30,046 bases of DNA, taken from NCBI GenBank assembly GCA_964533705.1, contig CAZHMN010000032.1:1-30046 (forward strand), given 5' to 3'. The position numbers were made by a program, and so were the translations under genes. Positions within the stretch are counted from its first letter, which is position 1. Each line of letters starts with the position of its first letter. This DNA comes from CAZHMN01 sp964533705 (GTDB lineage Bacteria > Electryoneota > B3-LCP). The notes beneath the pieces are model-generated. The model did no database searches. It saw only the letters and a list, made by a program, of their open reading frames with translations, and was not told the DNA's origin. This document shows positions 7,079 to 14,178 of this stretch, in pieces.

Positions 7079-7186
7079 TTTACTTTTTTAGATGACGCGT
7101 TCGATCATCAGACTCAAGGAAATACTCAGTACTAAGCGTAGCAAAACTCTTCGAAATTACTACAATCGAACAATAGCTCAAAAAAT

Positions 7187-9550
7187 ATGAAAGAAGAATC
7201 GAATACCAATAATGAGAGTCTGCCGGAGATTCTGCCGATCATCCCGCTGCGTAATTCAGTCCTCTTCCCACATCAGATTATTCCGCTGGCCGTGGGACGA
7301 GAGAAATCGCTGAAGCTTCTTTCGGATATCAAAGACAAATCCAAATACATCGGCGTCATCGCGCAGAAACAGGGATTGATAGACGATCCGGGTCCCGAGG
7401 ATCTTTACACCTGGGGAACGGTCGCCGTTGTCCTGAAAGTCATAGATTTGCCGGATGATTCGAAGTCCGTGATCGTGCAGGGATTGCATCGTTTTCGCGT
7501 TCTCGATTTCGCTCAAACCGAACCTTACATCAAGGTTGTCATCGAACAGATTGCGGACATCATTTCCGAAGGACTGGAAACGGAAGCCATGATCTTGAAT
7601 CTACGCAATCTGGTGCAGTCCATCAGTGAATACCTGCCCAACATCACCGGTGAGCATCTGATGATGCTGGGTAACATTCAGGATCCCGGCCGCCTGGTTG
7701 ACACCGCCGTTTCATTGCTGAACCTCGAAACCCAGGAAAAAGAGGAAATACTGGAGCAGGTGGACATTCAGAAGAGGCTGGAACGCGCCACCTTCATCCT
7801 CAACCAATACCTCCAGAAGCTGGAAATCGGCTCGAAGATCCAGAGCGAGGTGCAGGGAGAAATCTCGAAATCGCAACGGGAATACTTCCTGCGTGAACAG
7901 CTAAAAGCCATTAAAAAGGAGCTGGGGGACGATCAGGAAGGCGTGGAGATCGCCGAACTGCGCGAGAGACTGGAGAAAGCGGAGTTGCCTGAAGTCGCGC
8001 ATAAGGTGGCTGAAAAGGAAATTGATCGTCTCTCTCGCATGCCCAGTTCCTCCGCTGAATACACCGTCTCACGCACCTATCTCGACTGGCTCCTCGACCT
8101 GCCCTGGAACCAGAAAACCGAAGACAATCTGGATCTGAAGGCCGCTGAGGAGATTTTGGAAGGCGACCATTACGGTCTGAACAAAGTCAAAAAGCGAATA
8201 CTGGAATATCTGGCCGTTCGCAAGCTGAAGGAAGACATGAAAGGCCCGATCCTGTGCTTCCTGGGTCCCCCCGGAGTTGGCAAGACCTCATTGGGTAAAT
8301 CCATCGCCAACGCGCTGGGTCGCAAGTTCGTAAGAATATCCCTGGGCGGGCTGCGAGATGAGGCGGAGATCCGCGGGCACAGGCGCACCTATATCGGCGC
8401 TTTGCCGGGCCGTATCATTCAAGGGATTAAGCGGGCCGGCACCTGCAATCCCGTATTCATGCTCGATGAAATTGACAAGGTCGGCATGGATTTTCGCGGG
8501 GATCCTTCTTCCGCCCTGCTGGAGGTTCTTGATCCCGAACAGAACTTCAGCTTCTCTGATCATTACCTGGACGTCGATTTTGACCTTTCCCAGGTGATGT
8601 TCATCGCCACAGCCAATATCACCGATCCCATTCCACCGGCCTTGAAGGATCGTATGGAGATACTGGAACTGCCAGGATATATTGAAGAAGAAAAGCTGCA
8701 TATTGCCCGCAAATTTCTGGTGCCCAAGCAGATCGAGGAGCATGGACTAAAACCCGAACAGATCATCTTTCATGATGATGCTATAAGACAAATCATTCGT
8801 TCCTATACCAGAGAAGCGGGGGTGCGCAATTTGGAACGCGAAATCGCAGCCGTCTGCCGGAGCGCTGCCAAGCAGATTGCTGCGGGAGAACTTGAGAAAT
8901 TCGAAATTAACGCCGATAAACTTCACGAAATCCTGGGCCCGATCAAGTTTTACAGCGAAACAACCGAGCGTATCACTCGCCCCGGAATTGCTACCGGCGT
9001 AGCCTGGACGGCGGCGGGTGGAGACATCCTCTTCGTAGAAGCGACCCGCATGAAGGGTAAAGGCAACCTGATTCTCACAGGCCAGTTGGGCGAAGTGATG
9101 AAGGAATCAGCGCAGGCTGCGCTGTCCTTCCTGCGAAGCAGGGCTGAGGAAATGAACCTCTCGGACGTGGATTTCGAATCGGAGAACATCCACGTGCACG
9201 TTCCTGCAGGGGCGATCCCTAAAGACGGCCCTTCAGCAGGCGTGACCATTCTTACCGCCATTGCCAGCCTCCTGACGGGGCAACTGGTGCACTCGGACAT
9301 CGCCATGACCGGCGAAATCACGCTGCGCGGCACCGTGCTGCCTGTGGGGGGCATCAAAGAGAAAGTCCTGGCCGCCCATCGGGCCGGCATTCGCCGAATG
9401 ATTCTCCCCTGGAAAAACGAGAAGGACTTAGAAGAGACCCCTCAGGAAGTAAGGGACGAGATGGATTTTATCTTCGTGCGGGAGATGACAGAGGTGTTAG
9501 AGAACACCCTTGAACCAAAGGAGGAGGTTTCTCCGGAGGCAGCGGCCTGA
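7187..9550 (+). CDS. lon: ATP-dependent Lon protease
   Basis: A cytoplasmic AAA+ serine protease that degrades misfolded and regulatory proteins. The product is 787 aa, normal for bacterial LonA. The N-terminal substrate-binding domain opens with LPEILPIIPLRNSVLFPHQIIPLAV. Walker A GPPGVGKTS starts near residue 360, followed by the HRRTYIGALPGRII and MLDEIDK segments. The proteolytic domain has the Ser-Lys dyad at Ser683 (KDGPSAG) and Lys726 (GGIKEKVLAAHRAG), with the same 43-residue spacing as in E. coli. The ATG at 7187 has no obvious Shine-Dalgarno. Two promoter types precede it (6836-6864 and 7062-7078), suggesting basal plus activator-dependent expression. No CIRCE-like heat-shock repeat was seen. 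Confidence 0.98.
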   Translation: MKEESNTNNESLPEILPIIPLRNSVLFPHQIIPLAVGREKSLKLLSDIKDKSKYIGVIAQKQGLIDDPGPEDLYTWGTVAVVLKVIDLPDDSKSVIVQGLHRFRVLDFAQTEPYIKVVIEQIADIISEGLETEAMILNLRNLVQSISEYLPNITGEHLMMLGNIQDPGRLVDTAVSLLNLETQEKEEILEQVDIQKRLERATFILNQYLQKLEIGSKIQSEVQGEISKSQREYFLREQLKAIKKELGDDQEGVEIAELRERLEKAELPEVAHKVAEKEIDRLSRMPSSSAEYTVSRTYLDWLLDLPWNQKTEDNLDLKAAEEILEGDHYGLNKVKKRILEYLAVRKLKEDMKGPILCFLGPPGVGKTSLGKSIANALGRKFVRISLGGLRDEAEIRGHRRTYIGALPGRIIQGIKRAGTCNPVFMLDEIDKVGMDFRGDPSSALLEVLDPEQNFSFSDHYLDVDFDLSQVMFIATANITDPIPPALKDRMEILELPGYIEEEKLHIARKFLVPKQIEEHGLKPEQIIFHDDAIRQIIRSYTREAGVRNLEREIAAVCRSAAKQIAAGELEKFEINADKLHEILGPIKFYSETTERITRPGIATGVAWTAAGGDILFVEATRMKGKGNLILTGQLGEVMKESAQAALSFLRSRAEEMNLSDVDFESENIHVHVPAGAIPKDGPSAGVTILTAIASLLTGQLVHSDIAMTGEITLRGTVLPVGGIKEKVLAAHRAGIRRMILPWKNEKDLEETPQEVRDEMDFIFVREMTEVLENTLEPKEEVSPEAAA

Positions 9551-9637
9551 ATGGCTCCAGCTGTCATCAAAAATCCCCAGAAGCAGCCGATGTATTTCCT
9601 GGAATTGAAATAGAAATCAACTGCAGCAAGCTAAATC

Positions 9638-10060
9638 GTGAAAAGTCGAATAGAATATAGAGGCGGAATGCACTTTGTGGGGCAAACCGAATCCGGGCAT
9701 GAAATTCACTGGGATTCAGGCCCCAGGGGTGCTTTGACCAAGGGTCCCGCGCCCATGGAAGCTGTTCTCCAGGCGGCAGCCGTTTGCGGTGGCATGGACG
9801 TCGTTTCAATCTTGAAGAAACGCCGCAAAGAGATCTCCAGATTCGAACTGGAAACCGAAGCAAATCGTAAGGCGGATTATCCCAAAACCTTCGAAAAATT
9901 GAAGATTATCTACCGCCTGGGAGGGGATGGAATTACTCTTGGTGAAATCGAGAAAGCGGTCAAATTGTCATGGGAAAAATACTGCTCGGTGGTCAATATG
10001 ATGATACCAAACGTCGAAGTTGAATATCGCGTTGAATTGCTTGAGGAAAAATCAGTCTGA
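9638..10060 (+). CDS. OsmC/Ohr-family protein
   Basis: A 140-residue protein of the OsmC superfamily, whose members reduce organic hydroperoxides with a pair of cysteines. The N-terminal beta hairpin (RIEYRGGMHFVGQTESGHEIHWD) and the helix with Cys50 (AAAVCGGMDVVSILKKRR) are typical, and the second Cys is Cys116 (WEKYCSVVNMM). The Cys context resembles the YhfA/OsmC-like branch more than Ohr. The start is GTG at 9638, kept because it gives the complete first strand; the next ATG (9668) would remove it. It lies 87 bases after lon with no terminator between, so read-through from lon is likely. A terminator follows. Confidence 0.88.
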   Translation: MKSRIEYRGGMHFVGQTESGHEIHWDSGPRGALTKGPAPMEAVLQAAAVCGGMDVVSILKKRRKEISRFELETEANRKADYPKTFEKLKIIYRLGGDGITLGEIEKAVKLSWEKYCSVVNMMIPNVEVEYRVELLEEKSV

Positions 10061-10081
10061 CCGAAATCCAGGGAATTCAAG

Positions 10082-10106
10082 CCCGGCAGCACGCCGGGAT
10101 TTTTTT
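10082..10106 (+). terminator. Intrinsic terminator after the OsmC-family gene
   Basis: Stem CCCGGC (10082-10087) with GCCGGG (10093-10098), a 5-base loop and a run of seven T (10100-10106). An outer pairing CCGAAATC (10061-10068) with GATTTCGG (10109-10116) encloses it. Confidence 0.9.
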
Positions 10107-10157
10107 CTGATTTCGGTTTACTTCGAGGGAGGTGCCGCCAATTTTCCTACTTTCAGC

Positions 10158-10186
10158 TTGAAATTCGACCTCCCCGGTTGTATTAT
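10158..10186 (+). promoter_or_regulatory. Sigma70-type promoter for the TPR/HAD pair
   Basis: TTGAAA (10158-10163), 17 bases, TATTAT (10181-10186), 28 bases before the GTG start at 10214. Confidence 0.6.
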
Positions 10187-10213
10187 TAAGAAACAACAGC
10201 AAACGGCTAAATT

Positions 10214-10837
10214 GTGTGGAAATGGCTTAAAAAACTCTTTTTAAAGAAACCGCCGCTGCAGCGTGAGCCGGGCGATTTCGAGGTGGACGAACGAGCTCGT
10301 GAGCTGGTGGCCTTAGGCGACAAAATGCTCGCAACAGAGGATTATGTCGGAGCCATGGAGGCTTACAATTCCGCACTGAGTGTGGATGGGCATTGCGCTG
10401 AAGCCTGGTACCGCCGCGGTCGGATATTTCTTCATGACGGCAAGATATTGGAGGCCGCAGCCTGTTTCGTGCGTTCGCTCGAGCTGGATCCACAGGCCGC
10501 ACCAGCCCGTTGTGGTCTGGGTGAAGCGATCCTCGCCTTCTTAAATGCGGACAAGGAACCGCTGTTCATTCGTGAGAACCGCATCGAGATCATCTCTGAA
10601 GCCCACTATCACTTCGAAAAATCTCTGAAGTTTGGCGGCGATCTTCCCCGGGCTCGCGAAGGCCGTGACCTGTGCAGCAGCATGATCAAGCAGGATTCCT
10701 ACAAATTGGCAAAACCTCCTCTGTTCTCCTTCCATTCGGGTGGAATCCTCGAAAAGGCTAAAAGAGAAGCGGTTTCTCCGTTTCTAAAGCCGGGGGATTA
10801 CCGCCGAAAAGCCCCTCTCCAAACCCAGAATGATTGA
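10214..10837 (+). CDS. TPR-repeat protein
   Basis: A 207-residue protein with a basic, amphipathic N-terminus (MWKWLKKLFLKK) that may touch the membrane. Two tetratricopeptide repeats follow: about 31-64 (ALGDKMLATEDYVGAMEAYNSAL) and 65-98 (AEAWYRRGRIFLHDGKILEAAACF, ending LELDP). A third helical hairpin around 125-150 is less regular. The C-terminal 40 residues are basic and probably disordered. TPR domains bind proteins; no enzymatic motif is visible. The start is GTG at 10214; the tryptophan-rich beginning and the promoter 28 bases away fit, but there is no clear Shine-Dalgarno. It overlaps the following phosphatase by 8 bases, so the two products are likely made together. Confidence 0.78.
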   Translation: MWKWLKKLFLKKPPLQREPGDFEVDERARELVALGDKMLATEDYVGAMEAYNSALSVDGHCAEAWYRRGRIFLHDGKILEAAACFVRSLELDPQAAPARCGLGEAILAFLNADKEPLFIRENRIEIISEAHYHFEKSLKFGGDLPRAREGRDLCSSMIKQDSYKLAKPPLFSFHSGGILEKAKREAVSPFLKPGDYRRKAPLQTQND

Positions 10838-11480
10838 GATTTTCTGCGATTTCGATGGAACCTTAACCAATCGGGATACTCTGGTCGTCCTGCTGGATAA
10901 GTACGCCAACTCGGATTGGTATGCCGTTGAAGAGCGCATGCTGAGAGGTGAAATCGAAGAGAAAGAGGGGCTGCGCGCCGAATTGTCCATGCTTAAGGCT
11001 CCTGATGACCAACTGCTCGAAACCCTGCAAGCAGAGATAAGCCCGGCAGAGGGTACCGCTGAACTGGTTCATTTGGTGGATGAAATGGGCTGGAAGATGA
11101 CCGTACTTTCGGGAGGCCTCATCTGCTTTTCAGGGGCTTTATGGCAGAAGTGGGGTTACGGACATATTCCGCTTTACGCTAACGATCACCAGCGCGACGC
11201 CGAAGGAGGCATCGAGGTCATCCCCGCTCCCTTTCCGCATATCAAGAACCATTGTAACCACTGCAAGAGATGGCATCTCGAAGAGTCCCTAAAGCGGGGT
11301 TCGAAGGTGGTTTACATAGGGGACGGTTTGACCGATCGCTGCGCGGCGGAAGCTGCACACCGCAGGTATGCAAAGAGAAACCTGCTGGATTATCTCCTGG
11401 AACAAGGATTGGACGTTGCACCCTACAATAGCCTGAAGGATGTCGTCGAAGATTTGCGGATGTGGTCTGAGGAAACCTAA
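10830..11480 (+). CDS. HAD-superfamily phosphatase, MtnX/SerB-like
   Basis: A 216-residue HAD phosphatase of the phosphoserine phosphatase-like branch. Motif I is DFDGTLT with nucleophile Asp7 and acid/base Asp9; motif II is Ser94 (LSGG); motif III Lys146 lies in NHCNHCKRWH; motif IV is GDGLTD with Asp165 and Asp169. The Cys-x-x-Cys-Lys arrangement before the motif III Lys resembles MtnX, the phosphatase of the methionine salvage pathway, but no other methionine salvage gene is nearby. Phosphoserine phosphatase or a general small-molecule phosphatase remains possible. The ATG overlaps the TPR gene stop (ATGATTGA), indicating translational coupling. A hairpin follows. Confidence 0.88.
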   Translation: MIEIFCDFDGTLTNRDTLVVLLDKYANSDWYAVEERMLRGEIEEKEGLRAELSMLKAPDDQLLETLQAEISPAEGTAELVHLVDEMGWKMTVLSGGLICFSGALWQKWGYGHIPLYANDHQRDAEGGIEVIPAPFPHIKNHCNHCKRWHLEESLKRGSKVVYIGDGLTDRCAAEAAHRRYAKRNLLDYLLEQGLDVAPYNSLKDVVEDLRMWSEET

Positions 11481-11482
11481 AT

Positions 11483-11512
11483 AACAAGGCGAACCTTCAA
11501 GTCCGCCTTGTT
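11483..11512. terminator. Hairpin between convergent genes
   Basis: A 9-bp perfect stem AACAAGGCG (11483-11491) with CGCCTTGTT (11504-11512) and a 12-base loop. The T-rich tail is short (TTCATTTC), so termination may be incomplete. Confidence 0.6.
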
Positions 11513-11542
11513 CATTTCAAAGGTGCCATGAAGCAGCCCGCC

Positions 11543-12529
11543 TCATTTCATCAAGGTCATCTTTCCCACCGCTGCCATTTCACCCCCTCGCAAACGATAA
11601 AGGTACACTCCCGAAGGCAATTCCGATCCGTTGAAGATCACCTGGTGCCTGCCCGCCTGCTGCCAACCTTCCACCAGCTTTGCAATCCTACGACCGGAGG
11701 TATCGAACACCTCCAAATTCACGAAAGTCGGATCCCGCAATTCAAAAGCTATCGTCGTCGCGGGATTAAACGGGTTGGGGTAATTCTGGAGAAGCTGGAA
11801 TTCGTAAACAGCCCAGGGGGTGGCATTCACCTGGAGAGGATGCGGCGTCTCGAACCCTGACAAACTGAGATCCGCCAGCGCGTAGTAATAGGTTACACCC
11901 GGCTGTACGTCTCGGTCTATGAAGGAATAATCGGTCGTGCCGCTGCTATGCGGCTGGCTCAAAACCTCGGCGACCACGGCAAAGTCGCCTTCCGGATCGG
12001 TGGATCGCCGGATGATGAAACCGTAATTGGCGATCTCGCTGGCCGTTGTCCACTTCAAGATGACCTGACCGGCATCCGCCTGAGCCGTGAAAGTTACCAA
12101 GGTAATCTGCGTCGTCGTACAGGTATAAGAGCAGGTTACGACGCAAGTGGATTCACAGGTTAGCTGCGAGCACGTGTTAACGCAGGTCGATTCGCAGGTA
12201 TGAGCGCACGTGGGGCCGCAGGTCGGCTGAGAACAGGTGCTGGTGCAAGTGAATTCGCAGGTAGCCACGCAAGTGGTCCCGCAAGTGATCTGATTGCAGG
12301 TTGGGCCGCAGGTGATCTCGCAGGTGATTAAGTTCCCTGCACCACCGCCTTTGCTTTCCGTTCCTCTGCCCGTGTGGCCAGAGCCTGAGATGAAATCCTT
12401 GGTATCATCAAGGGAAGCAGCGTAAAGAGGCGAATCCCCCGGCTCGCCGCTGACCTGATCCGTGGGAACCAGATAAAATAATCCCAGGATCATGGCGGCC
12501 ATTATGCAAATTAATGATATCTTCCACAT
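11543..12529 (-). CDS. Secreted protein with 17 Thr-Cys motifs, FN3-like domain and T9SS-like tail
   Basis: A 328-residue protein with four parts. Residues 1-28 form a signal segment. A Gly/Ser-rich linker reaches about residue 66. Residues 69-137 carry 17 cysteines, each preceded by Thr, spaced 4 residues apart except for three 5-residue steps. That gives a 21-residue super-repeat of five cysteines, starting N/S-Q-x-T-C. A fibronectin III-like domain follows (about 140-240), then a sorting tail starting at QNYPNPFNP and ending KMTLMK. No CxxCH occurs, so haem binding is not indicated. The ATG at 12529 is chosen for GGAGG five bases upstream; the open frame runs on to 12682 but passes through an intergenic palindrome. 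Disulfide-rich structure or metal binding is possible, but the function is unknown. Confidence 0.87.
   Translation of the reverse strand: MWKISLICIMAAMILGLFYLVPTDQVSGEPGDSPLYAASLDDTKDFISGSGHTGRGTESKGGGAGNLITCEITCGPTCNQITCGTTCVATCEFTCTSTCSQPTCGPTCAHTCESTCVNTCSQLTCESTCVVTCSYTCTTTQITLVTFTAQADAGQVILKWTTASEIANYGFIIRRSTDPEGDFAVVAEVLSQPHSSGTTDYSFIDRDVQPGVTYYYALADLSLSGFETPHPLQVNATPWAVYEFQLLQNYPNPFNPATTIAFELRDPTFVNLEVFDTSGRRIAKLVEGWQQAGRHQVIFNGSELPSGVYLYRLRGGEMAAVGKMTLMK
12119..12322 (-). repeat. Coding repeat: T-C-x-x array with 63-bp super-repeat
   Basis: This segment encodes the cysteine array of the secreted protein above. The protein pattern is strict, but Thr codons vary (ACC, ACT, ACG) and Cys codons vary (TGC, TGT). 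So the repeat is kept at protein level and is not a recent DNA duplication. Confidence 0.85.
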
Positions 12530-12649
12530 AAATCCTCCGAAAATAGACCCCATGCCTCTTCTGGAATAGGCAGAATGTTTTTCTATAGAGGTACCCAGAT
12601 GTATCTTTGTGAAACCGTTGCATAATGATAAATATTTGGACATTCTGTC

Positions 12650-12669
12650 ACTCCCGCGAAAGCGGGAGT
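12650..12669. repeat. REP-like intergenic palindrome
   Basis: ACTCCCGC (12650-12657), GAAA loop (12658-12661), GCGGGAGT (12662-12669): a perfect 8-bp stem with a GAAA tetraloop, flanked by GTC and CCAC. It matches a widely distributed class of dispersed repeats seen in many bacterial genomes. It lies between the divergent starts of the Thr-Cys protein and the MFS transporter. Only one copy is visible here. Confidence 0.75.
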
Positions 12670-12848
12670 CCACAATTATCATTATGTTAAATGGATTCCT
12701 GCCACTTGAGGGGATTTACGACCCTCTAAGGGAATAACTCTAAAGTAGTTTTTTTGATAGTCTCCTTTGTCTAATGTACCCCAGAAAATTCAAAAAGTCA
12801 AGAAAAATATTTCACCCTGCGATTTTTTTTGCTATCTTATTGAATTAT

Positions 12849-14072
12849 ATGAAAAATATCCTCGATCTCAGCATCAGCCGACCCTTGAAGGGTCGGGACT
12901 TTCGCCTGCTCTGGGTGGGGCAGATCATCGCTTGGACGGGAGATTCAATCTATCAGATCGCCCTCCTGTGGCTGATCCTGGAAATGACGGGATCGCAGTC
13001 GCTGGCGGGCTTTATCGCCGCCATCGGCTATCTGCCCGCGCTCTTGTTAGGCTTATTCCTGGGCGCCCTGGTGGACGCCGGCGACCGCCGCAAATTGATG
13101 ATGGCTGCCGATCTGCTGCGCGCGGCAGTTATCCTTTACATCCCCATTTCATTCGCCGGGGGCTGGCTGGCACCCTGGCAGTTAGCCGGGGCCGCTTTTC
13201 TGATCTCATCCGGTGCGGCTTTGTTCAATCCGGCACGCGACGCCTCTGTTCCTCACCTGGCTCCTCCGGGCACCCTGTTAGCTGCCAACGCTCTTATCCA
13301 AACTTCTGCATACGCCGCCATGCTTCTGGGCCCGATGGTTGCCGGAATCATCCTGGCCCTCAGCAGCCTGCTCGGGCTGTTTTACGCCGATGCCGCCGCT
13401 TACGCCCTCTCCTTTTTAACCATAATGCTGCTCCGGCTGCCCGCTGAGGCTTCCATAAAATCCGCCGTCCGGCCCATCAAAGCCGTTGCCGAAGCCCTGA
13501 GGCACACCGTCAGGGAACCGTGGAGCGGTCAACTTCTTCTGCTCACCGCTCTGGACAATGTCTTCATCATGGGGCCGGCCATTGTCGGCACGCCGATTTT
13601 TATCCGCCAAGAATTAAACCTAGGGCCGCAAGCTTTCGCCGTCATTCAGGCCTGTTACGCGGTGGGGATGACCATCGGCGCGTTGCTACTGGGCTCGCTG
13701 GGGAGATCGCTACCCAAGGGGAAAGTGCTGTTAGTGGGAATGGTCTTGGACGGCATAACGTTTATCCCTCTTTTCTTCGTTCCCAACCTGTTCTGGATGG
13801 GCGCCGCCATCGTCATCCATTCGTTGGCCATACCGCTGATTATGGTGCCGCGCACCTCCTTGATTCAGGAAGGCATCCCTGCAAAACTGCAGGGAAGGTT
13901 TTTCTCTTTGGTCAACCTGACCGTGGTGGGGATGACGGCCCTTTCTTCCGCCGTCACCGGCCTGGCCTGCGAAACCTGGGGCGTGCGAACCGTTTACCTG
14001 ATCATCGGCATCGGCGGTGGAACCTGCGGGACACTGGGATTTCTTTTAAGGGGATTGCGCCAGAAAAAATAG
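12849..14072 (+). CDS. MFS transporter (EntS/MFS_3-like)
   Basis: A membrane transporter of about 407 aa with around 12 hydrophobic segments. The opening PLKGRDFRLLWVGQIIAWTGDSIYQIALLWLILEM is typical of the enterobactin-exporter-like or macrolide-efflux-like MFS branch, and the loop GALVDAGDRRKLM matches the conserved MFS motif after helix 2. The frame is open back to 12774, but I place the start at ATG 12849 because the family begins just there. There is no good Shine-Dalgarno at either position. The substrate cannot be told from sequence; export of a small molecule by proton antiport is the usual role. It sits between two genes for secreted tail-bearing proteins, but nothing ties it functionally to them. 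Confidence 0.87.
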   Translation: MKNILDLSISRPLKGRDFRLLWVGQIIAWTGDSIYQIALLWLILEMTGSQSLAGFIAAIGYLPALLLGLFLGALVDAGDRRKLMMAADLLRAAVILYIPISFAGGWLAPWQLAGAAFLISSGAALFNPARDASVPHLAPPGTLLAANALIQTSAYAAMLLGPMVAGIILALSSLLGLFYADAAAYALSFLTIMLLRLPAEASIKSAVRPIKAVAEALRHTVREPWSGQLLLLTALDNVFIMGPAIVGTPIFIRQELNLGPQAFAVIQACYAVGMTIGALLLGSLGRSLPKGKVLLVGMVLDGITFIPLFFVPNLFWMGAAIVIHSLAIPLIMVPRTSLIQEGIPAKLQGRFFSLVNLTVVGMTALSSAVTGLACETWGVRTVYLIIGIGGGTCGTLGFLLRGLRQKK

Positions 14073-14112
14073 ACCAGCCGATATAAAATTTCGCCTCAGT
14101 GATTTTTTTTAT

Positions 14113-14141
14113 TTGGATTTTGGTTATCGAAGTGTTATATT
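14113..14141 (+). promoter_or_regulatory. Sigma70-type promoter for the C25 peptidase
   Basis: TTGGAT (14113-14118), 17 bases, TATATT (14136-14141), 37 bases before the ATG. A run of eight T lies just upstream. Confidence 0.65.
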
Positions 14142-14178
14142 AAAGGATTGAGACTAATAATATCGGAGGAGAAAGGCC

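Noticed and set aside
12119..12322. Multihaem cytochrome from the dense cysteine array
   Set aside because: No CxxCH haem motif occurs; cysteines are spaced CxxxC or CxxxxC and histidine is nearly absent.
12119..12322. RiPP precursor peptide because of the Thr/Cys-rich segment
   Set aside because: The segment lies in the middle of a secreted multi-domain protein with a type IX-like tail, and no modification enzyme is nearby.
12530..12682. Extended N-terminus for the Thr-Cys protein
   Set aside because: The added segment translates the REP-like palindrome, and an ideal GGAGG lies before the ATG at 12529 followed by a proper signal peptide.
12774..12848. Extended N-terminus for the MFS transporter
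   Set aside because: Relatives begin at the position equivalent to ATG 12849; the extra 25 residues are A/T-rich upstream sequence.
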